Shown here: one piece after another, positions 25,165 through 34,552 of the stretch
Layout: every line of letters starts with the position of its first letter
Numbering within the stretch: the first letter of the stretch is position 1
NCBI GenBank assembly: GCA_964387885.1
Contig: CAYLYZ010000014.1
Location: 1 to 64,000 of the forward strand
From: JABGPL01 sp964387885
GTDB taxonomy: Bacteria > Electryoneota > AABM5-125-24 > Hatepunaeales > Hatepunaeaceae
Direction of reading: 5' to 3'
Length of the DNA stretch: 64,000 nt
Program-made: the position numbers and the translations under genes
Notes under the pieces: model-generated
What the model was told of the DNA's origin: nothing
The model's input: only the letters and a program-made list of their open reading frames with translations
The model's database searches: none

Positions 25165-28100
25165 ATGTTACGTCTTATGCATGTTTTGGCACTCGTTTGC
25201 CTGTGTGGTCTGTTTCTATTAGTACCTGATGCTGAAGCTACATCATACGTTTTCGGAAAGGATGGTGTTTTGACAAAATTAACAGCATCCGGCGCAGGTG
25301 CAACATGGACATCTTCAGATTCTTTTATTGTTGCAGGTGACTGCTACGTAGATGATGACGACACATTGACCATTTGTGAGGGAGTAACAGTTGTTTTTGC
25401 AGGGAACAGGAGCGCCCCAACGGCAATACCTGAGATTGATGTTAAGGGCACTATCATTTCTAATGGTTCATCAACAAATCCAGTAGTCTTTACAAACGAA
25501 TCAGGAACTACAAAAGGCCTTTTTGAGGGTCTTTACTTGAACGGTGATTCAACAGGAACATCAAGTGATTATGAAGGTCGTTTAGAAGGAAAGTACACTC
25601 ATTTTTTATATGGGGGGTATTCGACTGGTGTTGTTAGAGTCGGTAAGAATGGAACTTTGGATATGGATAACTCAATATTCAGACATAGTGACAAGCATGA
25701 AATATATATCCAGGATTCAGGTGGAGAAGTCGTACTTGATACCTGTAGTATTGACTCCTGTGATATTGATGGTATCCATTGTACTAATGGAGAAAACGAT
25801 GATGCTGTGATAAATACTTGCTATACGCTATTCTCGTATTTTGGGCGTCACGGTATTCATGGTGGCAACTGCCCACCAGACCGAGATGATCCTAATATAA
25901 TCCCAAGAAACAACATATTTGAATATCCCGGAGACCGAGAAGAACCAGACGCAGGTATTTATGCGAGTGATCATGAATGGTATGATATAAAAAGGTGTAT
26001 TTTCTTTGACTTGGATTACGGAATATGGTTTGATGATACCTATTATGGTGAACCTGATTCAAATATTGTAAAGAATAGTGCTTTTCTTTATAATTCTTGG
26101 GGTATTTTATGGAGTGACTTAGATAATACCGTAGATGGAGTTTCTCAGAAAACATGTTTATTAAACAACACATTTATAGATTGTGACCGAGCTATAGAAT
26201 TTGATGGTTATAATGGGAATAATTGGCCAGATGACAACTTAAAGATGGAAAGAAACCTCTTCGCTGGAGGAAATACTCGGGATATTTCTAATGCTGTTAA
26301 TCCAGGTCAAGACAAACCAGATATTCCTGCAACTAATGCTGTTCCTACTGATGGTAATAACCTGTTCAATATTGACGTTGGTGATGCAATTGTTGAAGAT
26401 GAGGACGGTGAGTGGAAACTTGTCGATGAAGTCAGAAATTTTCGGGGACGTGATGCATACAACCTACACATCAGATTCACTCCCGATAGCCCAATCATCA
26501 ATGTTGATGGTGATTTCACGGATGCAGATGGATCGGATGCTGATATTGGTTGTTATGGTGGTGAATTTGGTATAGGCGAAGCAGGTGTTGGATGGGGAAT
26601 GCCAGGTGATCACATCAACGTTTCCTGGGGAGACAATCCGTTCATTTCATCATTTCATATTGGTCTCTGTGATTCGGACCTCGTCGATGGAGGGGTGACA
26701 ACAATAGAAGCCACAACATATAAAATATACGAAGACTGGTTCGAAATTGAGAGTGACGATACTCTTATAATTGAGGCCGGTACTTACATTGCAATTGGTG
26801 GCAGTGACCAAGCAGATATAACTGTTGAAGGTAAACTTGTTGCTGACGGTACTGGAAGTACCATATATTTCGGAGATGGTTGTGATAACGGGAGAGATGA
26901 CTTTGTCGGGCTCATGTTTTTATCGGGTGCAGATCCAACCTCAATAATAGATCACGTTGAGTTCATCAACATTGGTACTTTTGCGGCAATATGTGTAGAC
27001 AACATGCAAAACTCAACTTCCTTCCTAATCTCTAATACCGATATTGAGGGTGCTAACAGGGGAATCTACATATCAGATGACAGTGCCGTAGAGATTGAAA
27101 GTTGTGAAATCCACGAATGTGGTACGGGGATTAAAATTGAGGATCTCACAACGCCAGGAGATGTAGGCATAAACAATACATACGTACATGATAATACAGG
27201 TGTTGGGATTTATCTTGATGATTCTGAACCTGTTTTCGACGAACAACAGGAATATGAGACAAAAATTGATGAGAATGGATCTTACGGCATACATGCCTTG
27301 AATTCGTCTTTCAATTTGTCCGATGAGGGAGATTCTCAGGTACGTCATAATGAAGATTCAGAGATATTTCTTTCCGGAGATTCCACTCCCCTTATTGAAT
27401 ATAATGATATTGAGCCAAATGGAGGTCAAGATCCATACGCGATAGAGTGGAACACGAATGGGGCAAATGCCTGCAGTTCATATGTGATTGGAAAAAATGT
27501 GTGGTGGGGAACTCAAAATCCGGGAGACGGATTATTCAGTTTACCTGACAGTATTGATTATAGTTCTAATTTAGACGATGACCTTGTGGATGATTATAAT
27601 CTTTACATTCATGCAATAGAGTGCTATTTTGAAGATGATTACGAACATGCAATTCCCTTATTTGAAAGGTGTATTCTTAACGAAGATGATCGTAGGGAAA
27701 GACGTCGCACTGCAATTGACTATCTTTTGGGATGTTATGATCGTACGAATGGAGACCTTAATGACCTACGCAATTTTCTTAATCGGGTGGCTATGGAAGC
27801 AGAAGACCGAGATGTTGCAAATTGGGCAAAAACAAAGACCATATATTCATTAATCCTTGAAGGTCGATATGAAGACATGATTGGTGGATTTATTGGGCGG
27901 CGAGATGAATTTGACAATCCTGTGGATTCTTTAAGGAATGAGATAAGGATTCTAAAAGCACAATGGCTATTGAATGGAAATCGCAGAATTCCAGAGAATG
28001 ATTCATGGATGTGTCGTGAAGACTTTACTGAAAACATCCAAGATCTGGAGAGACAAATCAGAGAGACATGGAACACCGAGAAAATTAATACTGATTTGAT

Positions 28101-28368
28101 TCCTCAAGCGATCCAGCTAACAAGAATTTATCCGAATCCTTTTAATAATTTAACACGTGTTTATTATGATTTAACCGAACGTATGAACGTTGAGGTTTCT
28201 GTGTTCAATTCCTTGGGGAAAGAAGTTACGATCTTAGACAATAGCACCCAAGAGGCTGGTTCCCATTATGTTAGCTGGAATGCTTCGAACATTGCATCAG
28301 GTATATATTTCATCAAACTCAAAACACCGATAATCATTCAGACTTCGAAGGTTGTCTTAATGCGGTGA
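25165..28368 (+). CDS. Large secreted beta-helix protein with T9SS sorting domain
   Basis: The start at 25165 is set by AGGAGG five bases upstream and by the signal peptide that begins there (MLRLMHVLALVCLCGLFLL, cleaved near AEA). The frame reaches back to 25132, but that part overlaps the leader structure. Two beta-helix regions follow: about 60-420 and 490-790, each opening with a DDDTLTICEGVTVVFAG/DDTLIIEAGTYIAIGG strand pair and containing N.F..NSWGI/CEIHECGTGI coil turns. Residues 810-960 are helical and TPR-like (YEDMIGGFIGRRDEF). The sorting domain (YPNPFNNLTRVYYD ... SKVVLMR) covers 988-1067. It is probably expressed with the gene 73 bp downstream only by readthrough, as a strong hairpin lies between. 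Confidence 0.85.
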   Translation: MLRLMHVLALVCLCGLFLLVPDAEATSYVFGKDGVLTKLTASGAGATWTSSDSFIVAGDCYVDDDDTLTICEGVTVVFAGNRSAPTAIPEIDVKGTIISNGSSTNPVVFTNESGTTKGLFEGLYLNGDSTGTSSDYEGRLEGKYTHFLYGGYSTGVVRVGKNGTLDMDNSIFRHSDKHEIYIQDSGGEVVLDTCSIDSCDIDGIHCTNGENDDAVINTCYTLFSYFGRHGIHGGNCPPDRDDPNIIPRNNIFEYPGDREEPDAGIYASDHEWYDIKRCIFFDLDYGIWFDDTYYGEPDSNIVKNSAFLYNSWGILWSDLDNTVDGVSQKTCLLNNTFIDCDRAIEFDGYNGNNWPDDNLKMERNLFAGGNTRDISNAVNPGQDKPDIPATNAVPTDGNNLFNIDVGDAIVEDEDGEWKLVDEVRNFRGRDAYNLHIRFTPDSPIINVDGDFTDADGSDADIGCYGGEFGIGEAGVGWGMPGDHINVSWGDNPFISSFHIGLCDSDLVDGGVTTIEATTYKIYEDWFEIESDDTLIIEAGTYIAIGGSDQADITVEGKLVADGTGSTIYFGDGCDNGRDDFVGLMFLSGADPTSIIDHVEFINIGTFAAICVDNMQNSTSFLISNTDIEGANRGIYISDDSAVEIESCEIHECGTGIKIEDLTTPGDVGINNTYVHDNTGVGIYLDDSEPVFDEQQEYETKIDENGSYGIHALNSSFNLSDEGDSQVRHNEDSEIFLSGDSTPLIEYNDIEPNGGQDPYAIEWNTNGANACSSYVIGKNVWWGTQNPGDGLFSLPDSIDYSSNLDDDLVDDYNLYIHAIECYFEDDYEHAIPLFERCILNEDDRRERRRTAIDYLLGCYDRTNGDLNDLRNFLNRVAMEAEDRDVANWAKTKTIYSLILEGRYEDMIGGFIGRRDEFDNPVDSLRNEIRILKAQWLLNGNRRIPENDSWMCREDFTENIQDLERQIRETWNTEKINTDLIPQAIQLTRIYPNPFNNLTRVYYDLTERMNVEVSVFNSLGKEVTILDNSTQEAGSHYVSWNASNIASGIYFIKLKTPIIIQTSKVVLMR

Positions 28369-28376
28369 TTAACATG

Positions 28377-28422
28377 TTTAGAGCAGGATATGTGGAATTA
28401 ATTCCGCATATCCTGCTCTAAA
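28377..28422 (+). terminator. Long hairpin terminator between two cargo genes
   Basis: A 22-bp stem (28377-28398 with 28401-28422, one G-T wobble) with a two-base loop lies eight bases after the stop. The right arm ends in ctctaaaac rather than a T-run. It may act as terminator or mRNA stabiliser before the next ATG at 28442. Confidence 0.7.
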
Positions 28423-28441
28423 ACGTAATCAAGAGGCTAAA

Positions 28442-30523
28442 ATGTCAATAACAATTAAATGCATAATGATCTTATTATCATTAATGCCATATCTTTCGTA
28501 CTCCCAACCTTCAGATCCATTCGAACCAGCCGGAACAACCCTTGGGCTCTGGCATATGGAAACATGGAATCCTCAGATCGAAGATGCAAGATTGTTTGAA
28601 GGTGAATACCCTCAATGGTTTACGACTGGGATACGTGCTCAAGATGATAATTTTCTTGTGGTTGGTGGTTTGTTTATAGATGACACATTAATAACAACGA
28701 TCACGAAGATTTCCCCGGACCATGAGGTTTTATTGACCAACAGCTATGTTTATAGCGATGAAACAAATAAAAACATTTGCTATGATATTGCGGAAATGGA
28801 GAATGGAAATATTATTGTTGTTGGTTATGCCAGAGGGATGGGATTCAATATACCCTGGATGTTAACTACTGATAGAGAGGGGGAAGTGATTAATTCTGTA
28901 AATCTATTTGAAGACGAACATGCAGCGATCAAGCTAAGCTCTGTTCTGATAGATGAAGATGGTTCAATGCTTGTTGGAGGAAGGCAAAGGGATTTTCAAA
29001 TCAACAAGTACTCAGATGAAAGAGAACTAATCTGGGAATACTCAACTGAAGCAATACGGTGCATTGATATTATTCAAACTTCAGATGGAGGTTATCTTGG
29101 TGTTGGATATGATCAATATATTGCGAGCACATACGGTTTCATTTCAAAACTGAGTACAGATGGGGAACTTGAGTGGGAACAGCAATATGGTCTGGATGAC
29201 CGAAGTGCTGGTTTTAAGTCTGTTTTAGAGAGCGAGAATGGTTTTTTGTGCTCAGGATGGATTACTCCTCAAGGATCATTTGACGGATCGGATGCGGAAA
29301 TCTGGTTCGTTTCATTTGATCGAGAAGGTAATGTAATACAGGATGTTACAATTTCACGGGAAGTAATTGGGAGATGTACGTGCAATGATATGGTCATTTC
29401 ACCGGATGGAAATATACTCATCACCGGATCAATCCTGGACGACCGACAATTCATTCCTAATGGGATTTTTCTTCTCAGGGTAAACGAGGATTTTGAAGTT
29501 ATTTCAACTGAAACTTTTTCAGAAATTGAGTTCAGTTCTGCAACCTCCATTTTAAGCAATCCTGATCAGACCTATACAATTTTCGGTCGAGTAAATCAAA
29601 TTGATCTTCGTGGAAGTGATGATGCTTATGAAAATGGCTTAATACTCACAACCACAGCAGACTATCACTGGACTTCAGATTTCTCTGATAATGGTAATGA
29701 TTTCATAATCGAAGGACACGTAGGTTTGACTGATGGAGTCTGGGGTGAAGCTCTTGACTTAACCACCCACAATAGTGGGATTGCACTTGTAGATGATAAC
29801 GAATCACTGCGACCAGAACAATTCAGAATCGAAGCATGGTTCCATATGGATTCGGAAATAGATCATACCGGGGTTATAGTCTCAAAGTTAATAGAGATTG
29901 AAACTGCCAGCTTTATGCTTTATGCAGATAATGAAAACGGTTCGATTGGATTTTCGATTCAAACAGAAGAAGGCGAGGAATATCTGGAGCATCCTGCAGA
30001 CGTTAGCGATGGCGATTGGCATTATATCGCCGGAGACTTTGATGGTGACAGGATGAGATTGATCTGGGAAGATGGATTAGTTCGATCCCAAAGCGTTGAA
30101 AATACTATTCTATATGGTGAAGGACCTTTAGTCTTTGGAAGCAATGTAGATTTCCCAAATGGTGATTTGCAATTCTTAGGTCAAATAGATGAAGTTATTT
30201 TCTCTAATACTCCGTTTGATGAGGTTGGAGTGAATGAAAAGTCAAGAATTTTGTTACCGGGAGATTTGGCAATCTCTGCTGTTTACCCCAATCCCTTCAA
30301 CTCAACAACCATGCTGTCCTACGTTTTACCGATACCCTCACCGGTTTCGTTAAAGGTCTTCAACCTGGCAGGACGGGAAGTTCAGACATTGATAGAAGAG
30401 AGAATGCAGGCTGGTGAGTATAAAGTGCTTTGGGATGCCTGGAATATACCCGGCGGGTGTTACCTGTTGAAACTTAATGCGGGACAGCAGTCTGTGGTCA
30501 GGAAAGTGAGTTTGGTGAGGTGA
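28442..30523 (+). CDS. T9SS cargo: propeller-like half plus LamG domain (paralogue 3)
   Basis: The signal peptide (MSITIKCIMILLSLMPYLSY) is followed by the family signature DPFEPAGTTLGLWHME. The layout is as in the genes at 2430 and 4698: propeller-like blades to about residue 420, LamG-like domain around 440-605 (FRIEAWFHMDSE, WHYIAGDFDGDRMRLIWED), then a third subtype of sorting domain (YPNPFNSTTMLSYVLP ... VVRKVSLVR, 615-693). Unlike paralogue 2 it lacks the TPSG insertion. It lies more than 20 kb from the tandem pair, in the segment bounded by the ftsX remnant and the intact ftsX, with which it is convergent (72 bp between stops). Confidence 0.85.
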   Translation: MSITIKCIMILLSLMPYLSYSQPSDPFEPAGTTLGLWHMETWNPQIEDARLFEGEYPQWFTTGIRAQDDNFLVVGGLFIDDTLITTITKISPDHEVLLTNSYVYSDETNKNICYDIAEMENGNIIVVGYARGMGFNIPWMLTTDREGEVINSVNLFEDEHAAIKLSSVLIDEDGSMLVGGRQRDFQINKYSDERELIWEYSTEAIRCIDIIQTSDGGYLGVGYDQYIASTYGFISKLSTDGELEWEQQYGLDDRSAGFKSVLESENGFLCSGWITPQGSFDGSDAEIWFVSFDREGNVIQDVTISREVIGRCTCNDMVISPDGNILITGSILDDRQFIPNGIFLLRVNEDFEVISTETFSEIEFSSATSILSNPDQTYTIFGRVNQIDLRGSDDAYENGLILTTTADYHWTSDFSDNGNDFIIEGHVGLTDGVWGEALDLTTHNSGIALVDDNESLRPEQFRIEAWFHMDSEIDHTGVIVSKLIEIETASFMLYADNENGSIGFSIQTEEGEEYLEHPADVSDGDWHYIAGDFDGDRMRLIWEDGLVRSQSVENTILYGEGPLVFGSNVDFPNGDLQFLGQIDEVIFSNTPFDEVGVNEKSRILLPGDLAISAVYPNPFNSTTMLSYVLPIPSPVSLKVFNLAGREVQTLIEERMQAGEYKVLWDAWNIPGGCYLLKLNAGQQSVVRKVSLVR

Positions 30524-30594
30524 CAGGGTCGTGCATGAGGGTGTAAGGTAAGGAAGCAATTCGTGAACTACCAATACGTTATCCGATAATCGAC

Positions 30595-31449
30595 TTAAAA
30601 CTGTTTTATCCTCTGACTCGCAGTCCAACCCGCTACAAAAACTCCGATCGAAATTCCAAGAGCAATCAGGGATGGAATCCATATTAGGACACCGGAAACA
30701 TCATCACCCCACACAACGATCAGAAACCACCTCACAAAATATACTATTGCTATTGCCATAAATCCGGCGGTCAGTCCATAATAACCACCCATTGCCACAA
30801 ATGGGCCTCGAGCCATAGTCTTCGAACCACCAGATAATGCGACGATTTGTATAAACTTCTCTTTTGCTCGAATTGATCCCATTACGGTCATAATAGTAAA
30901 TGTGATTGAGATTATGAGCATTCCCAAAACACCTGAACCGACAATTAATCCCGTGCTTTGATAAAATTTATCCATTTTTGCAAGAATCTCACCATCGTAA
31001 ACAACCTCATCGACGTTGGTAAAAGCAGATATTTCATGAGCAATATTTTGCCATGTGACCGAGGGATCAGCGTCTTCTGCGAGTTTTATTACAAGAGATT
31101 TTGGAAGAGGATTTTTCCCAAGTAAATCCAGAATATCTTCTCCAAATTGTTCTTTGAATCGGTTAGCCGCTTTATCTTGTGATATATATTCGACACTACT
31201 TACCTGTTCCATTTGAAGAATATGATCGGAAAGGTTTCTGGCAACTGTGGAATCTGTTCCCGGAACAAGGAAGGCTTCAATCTCAAACTGTCCCTTAAGT
31301 CCACCCCGCCATGATTCAATAATAACGTATCCATGAATTGTAAGGCCGATCAATACCAGAGTTAATGTCATTGAACCAATAGTCAGCAATCCTATAATAC
31401 TTATATTACGGAAATTACGCCAACCTTCTGTCAATGCAAAACGTATCAT
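30595..31449 (-). CDS. ftsX: Cell division ABC transporter permease FtsX
   Basis: FtsX is the membrane half of the FtsEX complex that switches on peptidoglycan hydrolases at the septum. The 284 residues give four membrane segments: one near 17-40, then a periplasmic loop domain (about 45-165, with VARNLSDHILQMEQVSSVEY), and three C-terminal segments. The last is LIWIPSLIALGISIGVFVAG. It overlaps ftsE by four bases (ATGA), so the pair is translationally coupled. Its 3' end is duplicated as a decayed fragment at 24531-24690. Confidence 0.92.
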   Translation of the reverse strand: MIRFALTEGWRNFRNISIIGLLTIGSMTLTLVLIGLTIHGYVIIESWRGGLKGQFEIEAFLVPGTDSTVARNLSDHILQMEQVSSVEYISQDKAANRFKEQFGEDILDLLGKNPLPKSLVIKLAEDADPSVTWQNIAHEISAFTNVDEVVYDGEILAKMDKFYQSTGLIVGSGVLGMLIISITFTIMTVMGSIRAKEKFIQIVALSGGSKTMARGPFVAMGGYYGLTAGFMAIAIVYFVRWFLIVVWGDDVSGVLIWIPSLIALGISIGVFVAGWTASQRIKQF

Positions 31450-32126
31450 GATTCGGAAAGTGTCCCATTATCCATCCGCAGAATTCGCGGATTATATTTA
31501 ATGAATCGTTCGGGTTGGTGAGTTGCTACAATAACAGATGTCCCAAATAGACTTACCTGATTGAGAATTTCAATAATCTCACTTGAAGTCTCTGTGTCGA
31601 GGTTACTGACGGGTTCATCTGCCAGTAACAATAAAGGTTCATTAACAAGGGCTCGTGCAATTGCTACTCGCTGCTGCTCTCCGGTTGATAATTCAGAGGG
31701 CGGGTCCTGAATTTTATGTGCCATACCAACTCTGTTCAGTACTCTTAAAGATCTTGCTTTAGCACTTGACGGCAATCGAGTCTCACATTCAGCAGCTAAT
31801 CGAACATTCTCAAAAACATTTCTATCATTCAACAACCGCAAATCCTGGAAAACAATACCCAGGTGTCTTCGCCATAATGCAAACTCTTTTCTCTTAAGGT
31901 TTGATGACCTCAGATTCATCAGGATTATCTCACCTGAATCCGGAACCAATTCTCTCGCTATGAGTTTGTTTATCGTTGTTTTCCCTGAACCTGTCCTTCC
32001 GACTAAAAGTGTTAACTCACCTTTCCCGATTTTCATTGAAATTCCACCCACACCTCTCCTATTCTGGTAGTGGTACGACACATTAAGCATGTTAAGCACA
32101 TCTGAGTTTTCATGTTTATCAACCAT
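31446..32126 (-). CDS. ftsE: Cell division ABC transporter ATPase FtsE
   Basis: The 226-residue ATPase partner of FtsX has Walker A GRTGSGKTT, Q-loop VFQDLRLLNDRNVFENV, signature LSTGEQQRVAIARAL and Walker B LLLLADEPVSNLD, followed by the switch His in ATHQ. FQD(L/Y)RLL..RNVFENV is characteristic of FtsE. The second position of the signature is Thr rather than Gly (LSTGE), a mild change. It lies 12 bp after a methyltransferase gene and overlaps ftsX. The group sits directly downstream of ftsZ, extending the division cluster. Confidence 0.92.
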   Translation of the reverse strand: MVDKHENSDVLNMLNVSYHYQNRRGVGGISMKIGKGELTLLVGRTGSGKTTINKLIARELVPDSGEIILMNLRSSNLKRKEFALWRRHLGIVFQDLRLLNDRNVFENVRLAAECETRLPSSAKARSLRVLNRVGMAHKIQDPPSELSTGEQQRVAIARALVNEPLLLLADEPVSNLDTETSSEIIEILNQVSLFGTSVIVATHQPERFIKYNPRILRMDNGTLSES

Positions 32127-32138
32127 TTGTCGTATTTG

Positions 32139-32960
32139 CTACCTCTTCTTGCATAGAAAATGAACTCTCAGTGACCGACGATTGGGAGGTTTCCTGTCAA
32201 ATCCGTTCGTCACTTCGAGAAGGTTAAAACCGACCTTACCAACTAATTTCCGGATTTCCCTTACGCTGTATATTTTTTGATGATGTATTTCGGTAAAGAT
32301 TTTACCAGGTTGATCATCAACTTTTATTGTAAACCTGTTTTCCTGTATCCTTGTATTATGGTCATATTTCATCTGACGTTCAGACCAGTAGCCATCACCC
32401 GATTCAATTATGCTTCTATCTGAAAAAAACGTCTTGGAGTTCTTAATCGTACAAATGTCAAATAAAAGGTACCCACCCGGTAATAAGGCTCTCTTCACCT
32501 TCTCGAAAAAATGCTGTAAATCGAATTCGTTTAACAGGTAATTAACCGAATCATACAAACAAATAGCGACCCTGTATTTCTCAGATTCAGCCAACTCGAG
32601 AAATCCCAATGTCCTGAATTTGGGAGGATTTTCCAGTCCAATGGCTTTAGATTTTGCGATCGTTATCATTGCCTCTGATGCATCGGTTGCGGAGACTTCA
32701 TACCCGAGCAATGACAGGTTAATCGCAAATGTTCCTGTACCACATGCACATTCGAGAAATGGTATTTCATTTCGTTCTTCATGAAGCTCCAGTCCGTAGT
32801 CTGTGAGCAGATCAATTGCAAAATGTACCCATAACTGATAATCAATATGACTCATTAACTCATCATATATACCAGCCAGAGCGGAATATGAACCAACTAA
32901 ATTTACTCCTGAATCAACTGACTGTGACTTTTTATCTGACATACTTTTGTCTTTCAACAA
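32139..32960 (-). CDS. Class I SAM-dependent methyltransferase in the division cluster
   Basis: The protein has the YdaC/CypM-like small methyltransferase pattern: YSALAGIYDELMSHIDYQLW at the start, motif I FLECACGTGTFAINL, acidic motif II SATDASEAM, CLYDSVNYLLNE, and VKRALLPGGYLLFDI. TTG at 32960 has AGGAAG upstream, and the alternative ATG is 32942. No substrate can be named. Members next to cell-wall genes are often annotated only as methyltransferases. It precedes ftsE by 12 bp, so co-transcription is likely, and lies 165 bp after ftsZ. Confidence 0.8.
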   Translation of the reverse strand: MLKDKSMSDKKSQSVDSGVNLVGSYSALAGIYDELMSHIDYQLWVHFAIDLLTDYGLELHEERNEIPFLECACGTGTFAINLSLLGYEVSATDASEAMITIAKSKAIGLENPPKFRTLGFLELAESEKYRVAICLYDSVNYLLNEFDLQHFFEKVKRALLPGGYLLFDICTIKNSKTFFSDRSIIESGDGYWSERQMKYDHNTRIQENRFTIKVDDQPGKIFTEIHHQKIYSVREIRKLVGKVGFNLLEVTNGFDRKPPNRRSLRVHFLCKKR

Positions 32961-33125
32961 TGACGACTCTTCCTCTCACAATCTAATTCATAAAAGTTTA
33001 AGCTCAAACTCTTCGAAGATGAAGAATTTGATCCCTCTCTACGATTGTAGTCCTGTGAGTATAATGATTTCCTAAATGTAGGTATTAGTCGATCAGTATA
33101 CCGGGAGAATCTTCAGTATTGTCCT

Positions 33126-34514
33126 CTAATCAGAGAGTTGAAATCCATACTGTTTCGATCCCTCCATTTTCGTCTCCTGATCTCGATAGTGCGCCTTTTT
33201 ACGCATGAAAGTCGGTATTTCCCAATCATTTGGTGGTTCTCCATCAAGATCTACTTCCAGATGAATTCTCTTCCCGGGTTTTGCTTGAGGAGCTTTAGGA
33301 GTGTATGTCTCTCCTGCATTAGTACTTATAATCTGATTCCGAGTTGGCTGACCAAATTCCGGACTGCTGCTGTCGTTTCTAATCCCAGTCGATGCCTCTG
33401 TTCCCAATACCGTTTGAGCTACTCGATGTTGATCTGCAACTATTGTTTCCCCAACTTCCTCATCATGACCGTTTTCTTCAGATTCCTTTATTGGGTTTTC
33501 CTCTTTCTTAAAAGATTGACTTGCTCGAAACTGCTGTTGCTGGCCATTGTCAAATCCGGTGGCAATGATCGTCACAGCATATGCATCTCCAACATCCTCT
33601 TTTAAAACCATCCCATGAAAAGAAACCGCATCTGCCCCAATTCTGGATTCTATCATTGTCATGGTCTCGTTCACCTCATACGCAGTGATATTCTCGGGAC
33701 CGGTAATATTCACCAGAACCTTTTTGGCGCCCTCGATAGAAACATGTTCAAGCATTTTACATTCAAGCGCTTCAGCGGTGGCTTTCTTTGCTCTCTCCTC
33801 ACCCTCCGCCTTGCCGATACCGATGAAAGCATCTCCCCCTTCACTGATAACTGACTTGATATCTGCAAAGTCAAGATTGACAACACCTGGATTTGACACG
33901 AGATCTGAAACTCCCTTTGTTGCATTTGAAAGAACCGTATCGATAATTCGATATGCTTCCGTCATCGGAGTTTTAGCATTCACAATTGACATAACCTGTT
34001 GGTTTGGTATGACTATCAACGTATCAACCTGGTCACGAAGTTCTTCGATACCCGCCTGAGCTATCTCAAGGCGTCCTTTACCTTCCCAGTGGAAAGGCAG
34101 GGTAACAATCGCAACTGTCAGAACACCGAGATCCTTGGCAATCTTTGCGATTCGTGGTGAAGCTCCGGTTCCGGTACCTTTACCCATACCTGCAGTAATA
34201 AATACTAAATCGGCACCTTTAATAATTTCTTCAATTGCCTCTTCGTCGTGTTCAACTGCTTTACTGCCAATATCCGGCTGAGCACCTGTTCCCTCTCCTC
34301 GAGTAAGAGCCTTTCCCAATTGAAACTTGAATTGAGCTCTGTTTTGACTCAAAGCCTGAATATCAGTGTTCATAGCATGAAACTCGACACCGCTAAATCC
34401 CGACTCAACCATACGGTTTACAGCATTGCCACCTGCACCGCCAACTGCGATTACCAGAAGCTTTGTCTGGATCGCAGGTTCATCACTATATTTCAGGTTC
34501 AACGAGTGATTCAC
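33126..34514 (-). CDS. ftsZ: Cell division GTPase FtsZ (divergent)
   Basis: FtsZ polymerises into the cytokinetic ring. GTG at 34514 is chosen because GGGAGG lies six bases upstream; the frame continues to a TTG at 34544. The core is clear: VGGAGGNAVNRM, NTDIQAL, the T7 loop NLDFADIKSV that completes the GTPase site, and a C-terminal peptide EIPTFMRKK after a long linker. Two features are unusual. The tubulin signature reads GMGKGTGTGASP (109-120), with Lys112 where the family has Gly, and TLPFHWEG replaces the usual TKPF.FEG. The C-terminal peptide is followed by about 20 extra residues (AHYRDQETKMEGSKQYGFQL), whereas it normally ends the protein. It is the last gene of the mraZ-ftsZ block. 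Confidence 0.9.
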   Translation of the reverse strand: MNHSLNLKYSDEPAIQTKLLVIAVGGAGGNAVNRMVESGFSGVEFHAMNTDIQALSQNRAQFKFQLGKALTRGEGTGAQPDIGSKAVEHDEEAIEEIIKGADLVFITAGMGKGTGTGASPRIAKIAKDLGVLTVAIVTLPFHWEGKGRLEIAQAGIEELRDQVDTLIVIPNQQVMSIVNAKTPMTEAYRIIDTVLSNATKGVSDLVSNPGVVNLDFADIKSVISEGGDAFIGIGKAEGEERAKKATAEALECKMLEHVSIEGAKKVLVNITGPENITAYEVNETMTMIESRIGADAVSFHGMVLKEDVGDAYAVTIIATGFDNGQQQQFRASQSFKKEENPIKESEENGHDEEVGETIVADQHRVAQTVLGTEASTGIRNDSSSPEFGQPTRNQIISTNAGETYTPKAPQAKPGKRIHLEVDLDGEPPNDWEIPTFMRKKAHYRDQETKMEGSKQYGFQLSD

Positions 34515-34552
34515 CTGACACCTCCCTTTGCTAAGTGTTTCCAAATGGCTGA

